The notes under the pieces were generated by a model. That model saw only the letters and a program-made list of their open reading frames with translations. It was not told the DNA's origin and did no database searches. This document shows, in pieces, positions 10,597 through 18,483 of a stretch of DNA of 64,000 bases. Source of the DNA: Bdellovibrionaceae bacterium UBA2316 (GTDB lineage: Bacteria; Bdellovibrionota; Bdellovibrionia; Bdellovibrionales; Bdellovibrionaceae); NCBI GenBank assembly GCA_002345205.1, contig DDVI01000047.1, forward strand, positions 34,234 to 98,233, given 5' to 3'. Positions within the stretch are counted from its first letter, which is position 1. Each line of letters begins with the position of its first letter. The translations under genes were made by a program, and so were the position numbers.

Positions 10597-10974
10597 TTAC
10601 TTAACAGTAACTTTAGCGCCAGCAGCTTCAAGCTGCTTTTTGATTTTTTCAGCGTCTTCTTTAGTAGCGCCTTCTTTAACAGTCTTGTTACCCGCTTCAA
10701 CTAGAGCTTTAGCTTCAGCTAAACCTAGAGCAGTGATAGCGCGAACTTCTTTAATAACGTTGATTTTATTAGCGCCGCCATCAACTAAGATAACGTCGAA
10801 AGCTGTTTTTTCTTCAGCAGGTGCACCACCAGCTGCGCCACCAGCAGCTGCTACAGCTACTGGAGCCGCCGCAGATACGCCCCATTTAGTTTCTAAAGCT
10901 TTTACAAGCTCAGCGATTTCTAGAACTGTTTTTTGTGATAATTCTTCTACTAATTGTTCATTTGTTAATGCCAT
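10597..10974 (-). CDS. rplL: 50S ribosomal protein L7/L12
   Basis: The acidic stalk protein that recruits translation GTPases. The 125-residue product shows the three expected parts: an N-terminal dimerisation helix (LVEELSQKTVLEIAELVKAL), an Ala/Gly-rich hinge (about residues 37-52), and a C-terminal domain with EKTAFDVILVDGG and IKVIKEVR-like helices ending in AKVTVK. AGGAG lies eight bases before the ATG. It follows rplJ by 27 bp; the L10-L12 complex normally binds the leader upstream of rplJ to repress both genes. Confidence 0.98.
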   Translation of the reverse strand: MALTNEQLVEELSQKTVLEIAELVKALETKWGVSAAAPVAVAAAGGAAGGAPAEEKTAFDVILVDGGANKINVIKEVRAITALGLAEAKALVEAGNKTVKEGATKEDAEKIKKQLEAAGAKVTVK

Positions 10975-11001
10975 TGTATTCTCCTAAATTTATTTAATTA
11001 A

Positions 11002-11523
11002 TTATGCTTGTTCTGATTTTGCTTTAAGTACGCGTGCAAATGCAGTTGGTACTTCGTTTAATATACGTGCTACTTGAGTCGCTGGTGTGTTTAGTAACGC
11101 CAGGAACTGCGCGCGCATAACGTCTTTGGTTGGTAATGTAGAGATGAACTTAATTGAATTTTCATCCAATTTCTTGCCTTCCATAAAACCAGTCTTTAAC
11201 TGAAACACCTCAAAATCTTTGGCGTATAAAGTTAAAGCTTTGGCTGTAGCGGCAACGTCACCGTAAGCAAATACGAACGCGTTTGTCCCTTTGAATGAAG
11301 TAGACAATGCATCTGTCATTGCTTGATTACCTTGCAGAGCACGTTTAGCTAGCGTATTACGCACGACTTTCATTTCCGAATTTACTGGGAAAAGTTTTTT
11401 ACGCAAATCTGTAACTTGCTCAACTTTTAGACCCTTAAAATCAACGATGAATGCGGCTTTTGACTTTGCTAATTTTTCAGATAGAGATTTGATCTCGTTT
11501 TCTTTGATAGCTCTTGTGATCAC
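11002..11523 (-). CDS. rplJ: 50S ribosomal protein L10
   Basis: L10 anchors the L7/L12 stalk on 23S rRNA. The product is 173 residues from a GTG at 11521-11523, starting VITRAIKENEIKSLSEKL. That is where L10 homology begins (LSEKLAKSKAAFIVDFKGL, then VTDLRKKLF and VVRNTLAKRAL). A longer frame is open up to 11640, but its extra 39 residues are unlike L10 and are encoded by the regulatory leader. AAAGGAGG sits six bases before the GTG, which settles the start. The C-terminal helix that binds L7/L12 dimers is present. Confidence 0.95.
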   Translation of the reverse strand: MITRAIKENEIKSLSEKLAKSKAAFIVDFKGLKVEQVTDLRKKLFPVNSEMKVVRNTLAKRALQGNQAMTDALSTSFKGTNAFVFAYGDVAATAKALTLYAKDFEVFQLKTGFMEGKKLDENSIKFISTLPTKDVMRAQFLALLNTPATQVARILNEVPTAFARVLKAKSEQA

Positions 11524-11650
11524 TATTATCCTCCTTTCGTAGAATTGGTGCGAACAGGCAGGATTGCTGCTTATTTTTTCAATCTCGGCAGGCGCTTTCA
11601 CATTAAACCCCTTAAGGGAACCTACTGTCTCTGATCGCAAATAAAATTTT
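11524..11650 (-). ncRNA. Ribosomal protein L10 leader (autoregulatory mRNA element)
   Basis: Between rplA and rplJ the minus-strand RNA carries a GTAGG core, a CCTTAAGGGG hairpin and a GCCGAGATT kink-turn-like segment, then a Shine-Dalgarno site just before the rplJ GTG. This order matches the known L10 leader (Rfam family L10_leader), which the L10-L12 complex binds to stop translation of rplJ-rplL. The boundaries are approximate and were judged by eye. A covariance-model search would settle it. Confidence 0.7.
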
Positions 11651-11698
11651 AAAAAACATTCGCCCCCAAGAGGAGGCGAAAAAATAACTTAACTATTA

Positions 11699-12400
11699 CT
11701 AATCTTCTTTATTACCTAAAGCTTCATTCGTATCTACTTTGATACCAGGACCCATCGTACTAGATACAGTAAGGGACTTGATGTAAACACCTTTTGAAGT
11801 TGCAGGCTTCGCCTTAAGGATCGCGCCCAAGAAAGACATGAAGTTTTCTTTAAGCTTGTCAGATCCCATTGATTTTTTACCAATACCAGCGTGAACGATT
11901 CCAGCTTTATCAACGCGGAAATCAAGTTTACCCTTTTTCTCAGCAGTCACAGCATCACCAACATTCATGGTAACAGTTCCTACTTTAGGATTTGGCATTA
12001 GACCACGAGGCCCCAGAACCTTTGCCACTTTTGACACAGTTGTCATCATATCAGGAGTTGCGATTGCTTTATCGAAATCTAACCAACCACCTTGAATTTT
12101 TTCAACTAAATCATCAGCACCTACGTAATCAGCACCCGCATTTTTTGCTTCAGCTTCTTTTGGACCTTTGGCAAAAACAACTACACGTACTGATTTACCA
12201 AGACCATGAGGAAGCGCGATAGCGCCACGAACTTGCTGATCAGATTGTTTAGGATCAACACCTAAACGGAAAGCAACGTCGATTGATTCGTCAAACTTAG
12301 CTGGTGCTACTTGAGTCACCAAACCAAACGCGTCTGCAATCGAATACTTTTTATCTGCAACAACTTTTTCTAATACTTTTTTATACTTTTTACCCGCCAT
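11699..12400 (-). CDS. rplA: 50S ribosomal protein L1
   Basis: L1 forms the mobile stalk that releases E-site tRNA and represses its own operon in other bacteria. The 233-residue product starts MAGKKYKKVLEKV and shows FDESIDVAFRLGVDPKQSDQ, RGAIALPHGLGK, the signature GPRGLMPNPKVGTVT, and SKGVYIKSLTVSSTMGPG near the end. I chose the ATG at 12400 over an upstream in-frame start at 12421 because it matches the family N-terminus, avoids overlap with rplK, and has GGAG ten bases upstream. It lies 4 bp after the rplK stop. Confidence 0.97.
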   Translation of the reverse strand: MAGKKYKKVLEKVVADKKYSIADAFGLVTQVAPAKFDESIDVAFRLGVDPKQSDQQVRGAIALPHGLGKSVRVVVFAKGPKEAEAKNAGADYVGADDLVEKIQGGWLDFDKAIATPDMMTTVSKVAKVLGPRGLMPNPKVGTVTMNVGDAVTAEKKGKLDFRVDKAGIVHAGIGKKSMGSDKLKENFMSFLGAILKAKPATSKGVYIKSLTVSSTMGPGIKVDTNEALGNKED

Positions 12401-12404
12401 CTGC

Positions 12405-12830
12405 CTACTCCTGATACTCAATGCCCATGCTCTTGGCTGTTCCTACAACTTGGTTCATCGCTGATTCAACTTTCATACAGTTCAAATCAGGAAGTTTAGT
12501 TGTAGCGATTGCTTTAACTTCGGCTAATTTAATTTTGCCTACTTTGTCCTTCTGAGGTTGTTTAGAACCTGAAGTCAGCTTTAAAGCTTTCTTGATTAAA
12601 GACGATACCGGAGGCGTCTTCGTGATGAAGGTAAACGAGCGATCTTGATAAACAGTGATGATAATCGGAATGATATCATCGCCCAACTTCGATGTTCTCG
12701 CGTTGAACTGTTTACAAAATTCCATGATGTTAACACCATGTTGCCCGAGTGCCGGTCCCACGGGAGGCGCTGGATTTGCCTTTCCTGCCGGTATTTGCAA
12801 TTTGATCATACCTGTAACTTTTTTTGCCAT
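12405..12830 (-). CDS. rplK: 50S ribosomal protein L11
   Basis: L11 binds the GTPase-associated region of 23S rRNA and is needed for the stringent response. The 141-residue product starts MAKKVTGMIKLQIPAGKANP and continues with PAPPVGPALGQHGVNIMEFC, the thiostrepton-contact region. The normal length and GGAG seven bases before the ATG at 12828-12830 favour this start over an in-frame upstream ATG at 12845. It is followed immediately by rplA. A short hairpin lies in its leader. Confidence 0.97.
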   Translation of the reverse strand: MAKKVTGMIKLQIPAGKANPAPPVGPALGQHGVNIMEFCKQFNARTSKLGDDIIPIIITVYQDRSFTFITKTPPVSSLIKKALKLTSGSKQPQKDKVGKIKLAEVKAIATTKLPDLNCMKVESAMNQVVGTAKSMGIEYQE

Positions 12831-12855
12831 TTCCCACTCCTGCAAATATAAACGA

Positions 12856-12883
12856 ATACCCCTTCTATTCTAAAAAGGGGTAT
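12856..12883 (-). other. Hairpin in the rplK leader
   Basis: A 7-bp perfect stem (ATACCCC / GGGGTAT) with a 14-base loop lies about 25 bases upstream of the rplK start codon. It has no U-tract after it, so it is not a terminator. It could be part of a ribosomal protein (L1 or L11) regulatory leader, but I recognise no specific family. Confidence 0.4.
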
Positions 12884-12925
12884 AAGCCAAATATTATTTT
12901 ATGTGATTTGTAAAATTAATTATGT

Positions 12926-13465
12926 TTACTGTTTTTCAACTTGAACAAAGTCTAATTCAACCGGTGTTGAACGACCAAAGATACTAACGGCAACCTTAAC
13001 TTTACCTTTTTCTTCGTTAATATCTTCAACTACGCCGTTAAAGTTACTAAAAGGACCGTCCACAACCATGACCGCATCACCCACAGAGTATTTGATCTTC
13101 TGTTTTGGTTTTTCTGCAATACCGGCCATTTGCTGAGTTACGCGCATAACCTCATGCTCCGGAACCTCTGGTGGTCTTAATTTTCCACCTACGAAACCAG
13201 TTACTTTAGACGATTGCCTTACTAACTGCCATGTCTCGTCGTTTAGACTCATTTTGATAAAGATATAACCCGGGAAAAATTTTCTCGATTTTGTTTGTTT
13301 TTGACCTTTTACAAGTTCAACAACGTTTTCAGCTGGGATCAAAATCTCGCCGAACATTTTTTCCATTTTTTTTGTTTTAATTTTTTCTTCAATGGCAGAC
13401 TTAGCTGTTTGTTCACAGCCAACTTGAGTGTTTACAATGTACCATTTGTGTTGAAGCTCTTCCAT
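12926..13465 (-). CDS. nusG: Transcription termination/antitermination factor NusG
   Basis: NusG binds RNA polymerase to increase processivity and couples it to Rho or the ribosome. The 179-residue product has the NGN domain (HKWYIVNTQVGCEQTAKSAI to about residue 120, including PGYIFIKM) and a C-terminal KOW domain with VGDAVMVVDGPFSNFNGVVE. AGGAG precedes the ATG. It lies 14 bp after secE, the standard pairing. The length is usual. Confidence 0.98.
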   Translation of the reverse strand: MEELQHKWYIVNTQVGCEQTAKSAIEEKIKTKKMEKMFGEILIPAENVVELVKGQKQTKSRKFFPGYIFIKMSLNDETWQLVRQSSKVTGFVGGKLRPPEVPEHEVMRVTQQMAGIAEKPKQKIKYSVGDAVMVVDGPFSNFNGVVEDINEEKGKVKVAVSIFGRSTPVELDFVQVEKQ

Positions 13466-13479
13466 TAATCACTCCTGCT

Positions 13480-13857
13480 CTAGTTAATGATACCCTTAAC
13501 GATGAAGTTAGATAAGAAGTCGAATACAGTAATGATTACAGAAGAAATCAATACGAACACGATTACCACAACAGTCAAAGCCGACACATCTTTACGAGAT
13601 GGAAAAACAACTTTACTGATCTCAAGAACCACTTCACGTCCCCAAGCCGTAACTTTAGGGTTAAATTGTAAATACAAGAAAAGCCCGAAACCAACTACAA
13701 CAGGTAAACCATGTTTAAATAAGTCGTTTTCGTTTAAACGAGCAATCACGGCAAATGCGCCAGAAAACGATTTCAAAATTAAGTGCAGGCTGAAACCGAT
13801 AAGGAATGCGAAAATCGCGAAACTTAATGTTAATATTTTTTCATTATTTTTATTCAT
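13480..13857 (-). CDS. secE: Preprotein translocase subunit SecE
   Basis: SecE clamps SecY in the inner-membrane protein channel. The 125-residue product has three hydrophobic segments (about 8-30, 49-65 and 92-115), the long E. coli-like form rather than the single-span form. The conserved amphipathic region before the last span (WGREVVLEISKVVFPSRKD) is clear. The start is ATG at 13855-13857. It lies between tRNA-Trp and nusG, the canonical place. Confidence 0.95.
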   Translation of the reverse strand: MNKNNEKILTLSFAIFAFLIGFSLHLILKSFSGAFAVIARLNENDLFKHGLPVVVGFGLFLYLQFNPKVTAWGREVVLEISKVVFPSRKDVSALTVVVIVFVLISSVIITVFDFLSNFIVKGIIN

Positions 13858-13908
13858 AAACTCTCGCTTAAGTGTGCCATGTCCATGGCAATGAAGTCTA
13901 GGTAAAAT

Positions 13909-13984
13909 TGGCAGGGGCGGAGGGATTCGAACCCACGACCTAACGATTTGGAGTCGTTCGCTCTACCGCTAGAGCTACACCCCT
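13909..13984 (-). tRNA. tRNA-Trp (CCA)
   Basis: A full cloverleaf on the minus strand: acceptor AGGGGTG pairing with CGCCCCT, D arm, an anticodon loop CTCCAAA giving anticodon CCA, a T arm with GTTCGAATC, discriminator G, and an encoded CCA end at 13909-13911. It lies between tuf and secE, as in many proteobacteria. Confidence 0.97.
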
Positions 13985-13986
13985 AA

Positions 13987-14017
13987 ACAAAAAAAACCCC
14001 CAGAAGCCTCTGGGGGT
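13987..14017 (-). terminator. Intrinsic terminator after tuf
   Basis: On the minus strand a 9-bp GC-rich stem (ACCCCCAGA / TCTGGGGGT) with a GGCT loop is followed by eight Ts. It lies 10 bp after the tuf stop. The U-tract ends two to four bases before the 5' end of tRNA-Trp, so no promoter fits between them. Confidence 0.88.
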
Positions 14018-14027
14018 CTTAGAAATA

Positions 14028-15218
14028 TTACTCGATGATTTCGACAACTACGCCGGCACCAACAGTTCTACCACCCTCACGGATCGCAAAACGTAATTCT
14101 TTTTCCATCGCGATTGGATTGATTAACTCAACTGCGATTTCAACACGGTCACCTGGCATAACCATTTCAGTTCCCGCTTTAAGAGTCACAACACCTGTAA
14201 CGTCTGTAGTACGGAAGTAAAACTGAGGACGGTATCCGTTGAAGAATGGAGTATGACGTCCGCCTTCTTCTTTTGTAAGGATATAGGCTTCAGCTTTGAA
14301 TTTCTTGTGAGGTTTAACTGTTCCTGGTTTAGCAAGAACTTGTCCACGCTCAACGTCTTCTTTTTTAGTACCACGAAGAAGAACGCCGCAGTTATCTCCA
14401 GCTTGACCTTCATCTAACAACTTACGGAACATTTCGATTCCAGTAACAGTTGTTTTTTGAGTTGGACGAAGACCAACGATTTCGATCTCTTCATTGATTT
14501 TGATGATACCACGTTCAACACGGCCAGTAACAACTGTACCACGACCAGAAATTGAGAACACGTCCTCAACTGGCATTAAGAAAGTTTTATCAACCGCGCG
14601 AACTGGAGTTGGGATGTAAGAATCACAAGCAGCCATTAACGCTTTGATTGAAGGGCGACCTAGTTCAGAAGTATCACCTTCTAAAGCTAATTTCGCAGAA
14701 CCTTTAACTATTGGAATTTTGTCGCCAGGGAATTCGTATTTGCTTAATAGCTCACGAACTTCCATTTCAACAAGCTCAAGAAGATCTTTATCGTCAACCA
14801 TGTCTACTTTGTTCATGAAAACAACTAGAGCAGGAACACCTACTTGGCGCGCAAGAAGGATATGTTCACGAGTTTGTGGCATAGGACCGTCAGCAGCAGA
14901 AACTACTAGGATCGCGCCGTCCATCTGAGCAGCACCAGTGATCATGTTTTTTACGTAGTCAGCATGCCCCGGGCAGTCAACGTGTGCATAGTGGCGGTTT
15001 TCAGTTTCGTACTCAACGTGAGTAGTAGAGATAGTGATACCACGTTCTCTTTCTTCAGGTGACTTATCGATCTGATCGTAAGACATAGCAGCTGCTTTAC
15101 CTTCAGTTGCTAGAGTTGTAGTGATCGCAGCAGTTAAAGTCGTTTTACCATGGTCAACGTGACCGATAGTACCGATGTTCACATGCGGCTTACTTCTGTT
15201 AAACTTCTCTTTAGACAT
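14028..15218 (-). CDS. tuf: Elongation factor Tu
   Basis: EF-Tu delivers aminoacyl-tRNA to the ribosome as a GTP complex. The 396-residue product has all GTPase motifs: GHVDHGKTTLT, RGITI, DCPGHADY, NKVD and GSAKL, followed by the two beta-barrel domains ending GAGVVVEIIE. AGGAGG precedes the ATG. It lies directly after a four-tRNA cluster, matching the tufB arrangement. Whether a second copy follows fusA cannot be seen, because the window ends inside fusA. Confidence 0.99.
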   Translation of the reverse strand: MSKEKFNRSKPHVNIGTIGHVDHGKTTLTAAITTTLATEGKAAAMSYDQIDKSPEERERGITISTTHVEYETENRHYAHVDCPGHADYVKNMITGAAQMDGAILVVSAADGPMPQTREHILLARQVGVPALVVFMNKVDMVDDKDLLELVEMEVRELLSKYEFPGDKIPIVKGSAKLALEGDTSELGRPSIKALMAACDSYIPTPVRAVDKTFLMPVEDVFSISGRGTVVTGRVERGIIKINEEIEIVGLRPTQKTTVTGIEMFRKLLDEGQAGDNCGVLLRGTKKEDVERGQVLAKPGTVKPHKKFKAEAYILTKEEGGRHTPFFNGYRPQFYFRTTDVTGVVTLKAGTEMVMPGDRVEIAVELINPIAMEKELRFAIREGGRTVGAGVVVEIIE

Positions 15219-15304
15219 TATTCCTCCTGCAGAGATATTTTGTTTTTTATAAACAGTTTACTTTTCAAAATTCCAAACTAACACATTCACGGCTTTTTTT
15301 ATAG

Positions 15305-15379
15305 TGGAGCCCGTGATCGGAGCCGAACCGACGACCTCACCCTTACCAAGGGTGTGCTCTACCACTGAGCTACACGGGC
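15305..15379 (-). tRNA. tRNA-Thr (GGT)
   Basis: Acceptor GCCCGTG / CACGGGC, anticodon loop TTGGTAA with anticodon GGT, T-loop GGTTCGGCTCC, discriminator T, and encoded CCA (15305-15307). It is the last tRNA before tuf, equivalent in place to thrT of E. coli. Confidence 0.96.
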
Positions 15380-15386
15380 AACAAAT

Positions 15387-15430
15387 TTCTGGAATTCTAG
15401 AATTCGGATACACCGAAATTCTGGAATTCT
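15387..15430. repeat. Direct repeat and palindrome in the tRNA-Gly/tRNA-Thr spacer
   Basis: The 12-mer TTCTGGAATTCT occurs at 15387-15398 and again at 15419-15430. Between and over them lies the palindrome GAATTCTAGAATTC (15392-15405). The spacer is 58 bases, long for this cluster; the repeats may form a hairpin in the precursor RNA. Confidence 0.6.
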
Positions 15431-15437
15431 GGAAAAT

Positions 15438-15514
15438 TGGAGCGGGAGACGGGTCTCGAACCCGCAACCCTCTGCTTGGAAGGCAGATACTCTAGCCAAT
15501 TGAGCTACTCCCGC
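15438..15514 (-). tRNA. tRNA-Gly (TCC)
   Basis: Acceptor GCGGGAG / CTCCCGC, anticodon loop CTTCCAA with anticodon TCC, T-loop GGTTCGAGACC, discriminator T, and encoded CCA at 15438-15440. It occupies the glyT position of the tRNA-tufB cluster. Confidence 0.97.
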
Positions 15515-15636
15515 TTCATTTTGAGTTCTAAATGCTTAAGTCCTACTTCGAACATAACCACTTAGAACTCAAAAAACTTCAATAAGATGTCTAAGAAACA
15601 TTTTAAACATATTATTGATTTTGGCCCGTAAAAACT

Positions 15637-15722
15637 TGGTGGACAGGGAAGGATTCGAACCTTCGTAGACGTAAGCCAACGGATTTACAGTCCGTCCCCT
15701 TTAGCCACTCGGGCACCTGTCC
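15637..15722 (-). tRNA. tRNA-Tyr (GTA)
   Basis: Class II tRNA with a long variable arm. Acceptor GGACAGG / CCTGTCC, anticodon loop CTGTAAA with anticodon GTA, T-loop GGTTCGAATCC, discriminator A, encoded CCA at 15637-15639. It matches tyrU by position. Confidence 0.97.
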
Positions 15723-15732
15723 TCAGAAAAAA

Positions 15733-15808
15733 TGGAGCTGGTTATGGGACTCGAACCCGCAACCTGCTGATTACAAATCAGCTGCTCTACCAATTGAGCT
15801 AAACCAGC
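15733..15808 (-). tRNA. tRNA-Thr (TGT)
   Basis: Acceptor GCTGGTT / AACCAGC, anticodon loop TTTGTAA with anticodon TGT, T-loop GGTTCGAGTCC, discriminator T, encoded CCA at 15733-15735. It is the first gene of the cluster, matching thrU. Confidence 0.97.
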
Positions 15809-15867
15809 AACAAAATATTATCTAAAACAAAAACGATTTATTGATCTTGTGAAAAGATAACCAAACT

Positions 15868-15896
15868 TATTTATTAATAAATGCGGACAGAGTCAA
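15868..15896 (-). promoter_or_regulatory. Promoter candidate for the tRNA-tuf transcript
   Basis: Minus strand: TTGACT (15891-15896), a 17-base spacer, then TAAATA (15868-15873), about 60 bases upstream of the first tRNA. The -35 is good and the -10 is weak. The rest of the interval between here and rlmB shows no gene. Confidence 0.45.
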
Positions 15897-16018
15897 AGGG
15901 ATTTATTTGAGTTTCACGTAACTGAATGCGGCATATCCTTTTCAACCCTTGGGATTTCAGGGATGCCTCGACTTTCCGACATAAAAAAACAGTCTGAAAA
16001 TTAGGCATTCCCTTCCCG

Positions 16019-16795
16019 TCAGCGCTTCGATGAACGAGGGCTAAAGTGCTGGCGGCGGTACTCATACAGCGATAAAGCCGCTGCCACCGACACATTAAAA
16101 CTAGCTTCCGAAGATGCCTGGGGAATAGACACAAGTTCGTCGCAAAGGGTTTCGGTGGTCGATCGTAATCCCTTGTCCTCAGCCCCAAGTATGAAAATTG
16201 TTCTCGGTGCGAGTTTGATATCGAAGATAGTTTTCTTACCTTTGTGGCTCAAACCGTAAACCCAAAAGCCTATTTCTTTGAAATGTTCGATTGGATTTTT
16301 GAAATTTGTCTCCGCGGTGATCGGGACATGTTCGACTCCCCCACACGCAACTTTATGCGCGGTCGGAGTTAAATCTACTGACCGATTATCAGGTATATAA
16401 ATCCCGTCTACATTTAACAACCACGACGAACGAGTGATCGCACCCAAATTATGTGGATCCTCAACGCCGTCTAAGAATAGCAAAAGACTTTTATCCTTTA
16501 ATGCACTTTCGTCAAACTCTGGGCGGTCTTTTGCCCACACCAAACAATTTTGATGGTTTTGATAGAGACTATCGAGTGCACCTTTTGTTTTTTCTTCGGT
16601 AATGAATCGAAATTTTTTGGAAGCGTCTAGAATGTTATTTTTAAGCTGCTGAGAGGTTTCCTTTGTATAGAAAATCTTAGAAATATGAGAGGGATTAACT
16701 TTCAGAACTTCTTCAATCGCGTGCGTACCAGCGATCAACCTCTCTGACGTATTCGCTGACTGCCTTGGGGGACGATCAGTTCTCTTTTTGTTCAC
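16019..16795 (-). CDS. rlmB: 23S rRNA (guanosine-2'-O)-methyltransferase, RlmB-like SpoU family
   Basis: A SAM-dependent ribose methyltransferase of the trefoil-knot SPOUT class. The 258-residue product has an N-terminal substrate-binding domain (RLIAGTHAIEEVLKVNP) and a catalytic domain with the three family motifs: DGVEDPHNLGAITRSS, ILGAEDKGLR and IPQASSEASFNVSVAAALSLYEY. The last two line the SAM pocket. The start is GTG with AGGA seven bases upstream; it overlaps the end of the preceding gene by 20 bp. RlmB targets G2251 in E. coli. A related SpoU enzyme such as TrmH is less likely given the N-terminal domain. Confidence 0.88.
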   Translation of the reverse strand: MNKKRTDRPPRQSANTSERLIAGTHAIEEVLKVNPSHISKIFYTKETSQQLKNNILDASKKFRFITEEKTKGALDSLYQNHQNCLVWAKDRPEFDESALKDKSLLLFLDGVEDPHNLGAITRSSWLLNVDGIYIPDNRSVDLTPTAHKVACGGVEHVPITAETNFKNPIEHFKEIGFWVYGLSHKGKKTIFDIKLAPRTIFILGAEDKGLRSTTETLCDELVSIPQASSEASFNVSVAAALSLYEYRRQHFSPRSSKR

Positions 16796-17252
16796 ACGTA
16801 AATCCTGTTTTTTCTACTGTTGATTTGATCTGCTCGAAAACGGATTCGCAAATTGATTTACCGCTGTTTTGACGAGCCTGAGATTTAGTTGCGCCTTGTT
16901 TTGTATAAAACAACTCACAGCCTTGGCCTTTGTACTCGATATATAGTTCGCGAATCTCGCTGCCGTTCTTACATGTCAGACTTTTTTGAAGTCCACTTGC
17001 AGAGACCACAGGATGCGTTGCTGGTGTGCCATTTGGCGGGTTTACATCAATAGGTGGTTGCGGTTGAACTTTTTCTTGCGCTTTATTTTGCGATTGAGTT
17101 GTGTGCGATTGTGGCTGTTTTTGGTTTCTACGTTCATATTCCATGCGAGCTTTTATTTGTAAATCTTCGGAGCGAGTCGTTCCCAACTCAGAGTCCTGAG
17201 CATTCACTACTGCAGAAATAAAAACTATTAAAGATAATGCTAAATAGTTCAT
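16776..17252 (-). CDS. Secreted protein of unknown function
   Basis: I do not recognise this 158-residue protein. It starts MNYLALSLIVFISAVVNAQ, a clear signal peptide ending at an A-x-A-like site. Then comes a charged, Gln/Pro-rich linker (about residues 30-75) and a small C-terminal domain with three Cys (LTCKNGSEIRELYIEYKG, GCELFYTKQG, FTCEQ). The domain's Cys-rich ending suggests a disulphide-bonded periplasmic fold. The second of two nearby ATGs is preferred because AGGA is properly spaced only for it. It lies 8 bp after rpsA and overlaps rlmB, so it is probably in one operon with them. Confidence 0.8.
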   Translation of the reverse strand: MNYLALSLIVFISAVVNAQDSELGTTRSEDLQIKARMEYERRNQKQPQSHTTQSQNKAQEKVQPQPPIDVNPPNGTPATHPVVSASGLQKSLTCKNGSEIRELYIEYKGQGCELFYTKQGATKSQARQNSGKSICESVFEQIKSTVEKTGFTCEQKEN

Positions 17253-17260
17253 TCTCATTC

Positions 17261-18475
17261 CTACTTTTTCTTTGCGCCAGTTTGCGCTTTTGCTAACAAA
17301 TCACCGAATGTCCCAAGGCCCCTCTTAGGACCTGAGCTCGATGATGTATGTTGTTTCCATGATTCGTCGATTTCTTCCGATGTTAAAGCCAGCAATACTT
17401 TACGACCGACTGGATCGATTTGTTCGATTTGTAAATCTAGAACATCGCCTTTGCTTTTATTGTCGTAGCTTTTAGCATCAACTGAATCACGCCATTTTGA
17501 ACGTGGGAACAAGCCGTTGATACCGGGTACGATTGTAATGAAGTAACCAAATACTTCTTTCTTTTCTACTGTACCTTTGATTTTAGTGCCCGGAGGGTAA
17601 TTTTTTTCGAACTCAGTCCATGGATCTATAGCGGTTCCACCCTCTTTGATAGAAAGAGAAATTTTCATGCGATCGCCATCATCAATTTTCAAGATTTTAG
17701 CTTGAACAGACTGACCAATAGCTACCACATCACTTGGATTTTGAACTCTGCCCCAGGCTAGTTCGGAAATATGTACGAGCCCTTCGACGCCTGGTTGTAT
17801 TTCTACGAAAGCGCCGTAGGCTTCTAATTTAGTAATACGGCCGGTGATGATATCACCCACTTTAAATTTCTGAAGGAAGCTGCCTTCATTTTCTGCCTTT
17901 TGAAGATCCAGAATACGACGACGAGATACAACGATGTTACGTCCGTTGTTTTCAAATTGAGTGATTAAAAATTCGAATTTTTTATTTAAATACACCGTAG
18001 GATCTGAGTCTGGTTTCGCATCGATCTGGCTGATTGGACAGAATGCCAATTTCTTTTGAATTTCAACACGGAAACCGCCCTTAACTTGCTCAATAACTCG
18101 CCCTTCCACTGGAATTTCCATATCGAATGCATCCTCTAGAGAATCCGTTGTCGATGCCGCCATGCGAGCTGATTTGTAGCGAAGTAGAATTTCATCATGA
18201 GTTACCCGCACAACCACGACTTCAATAACATCGCCCACTTTATGAGTGATTTGTTTGTCATCGTTTAAAAGTTCAGCTTTAGGTAAAACACCGTCCATCG
18301 GAGTACCTGTTGAAACAAATACTGAGTCGCCATGAAGAGACACGATTTCGCCACGAAACTCGTCTCCTTTTTTTAACTTACGAGTTCCCGCTGTCATGGA
18401 TTGTTCGAATAGCGACGCAAAGTCGCCTTCGTTTGTTTTAATTTCGTCACCGAATGCATCACGTTTAGTAGTCAT
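17261..18475 (-). CDS. rpsA: 30S ribosomal protein S1, short four-domain form
   Basis: S1 binds mRNA and brings it to the 30S subunit. The 404-residue product contains four S1/OB repeats: about 42-105 (FRGEIVSLHGDSVFVST), 122-190 (VEGRVIEQVKGGFRVEI), 205-275 (ITGRITKLEAYGAFVEIQPG with GLVHISELAW) and 292-365 (IKGTVEKKEVFGYFITIVPG). E. coli S1 has six repeats, so this is a compact form. A short Ser/Gly/Lys tail follows. ATG start; proS ends 8 bp upstream, so the two are probably cotranscribed. Confidence 0.9.
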   Translation of the reverse strand: MTTKRDAFGDEIKTNEGDFASLFEQSMTAGTRKLKKGDEFRGEIVSLHGDSVFVSTGTPMDGVLPKAELLNDDKQITHKVGDVIEVVVVRVTHDEILLRYKSARMAASTTDSLEDAFDMEIPVEGRVIEQVKGGFRVEIQKKLAFCPISQIDAKPDSDPTVYLNKKFEFLITQFENNGRNIVVSRRRILDLQKAENEGSFLQKFKVGDIITGRITKLEAYGAFVEIQPGVEGLVHISELAWGRVQNPSDVVAIGQSVQAKILKIDDGDRMKISLSIKEGGTAIDPWTEFEKNYPPGTKIKGTVEKKEVFGYFITIVPGINGLFPRSKWRDSVDAKSYDNKSKGDVLDLQIEQIDPVGRKVLLALTSEEIDESWKQHTSSSSGPKRGLGTFGDLLAKAQTGAKKK

Positions 18476-18483
18476 CTTCTGTC

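Noticed and set aside
11524..11640. N-terminal extension of rplJ by 39 codons
   Set aside because: L10 homology starts at the GTG at 11523, which has a strong ribosome site; the extra sequence matches an L10 leader RNA instead.
15959..16013. Long inverted match GGGATGCC ... GGCATTCCC after rlmB
   Set aside because: The arms are about 35 bases apart with a bulge and no T-run, too weak to call a terminator.
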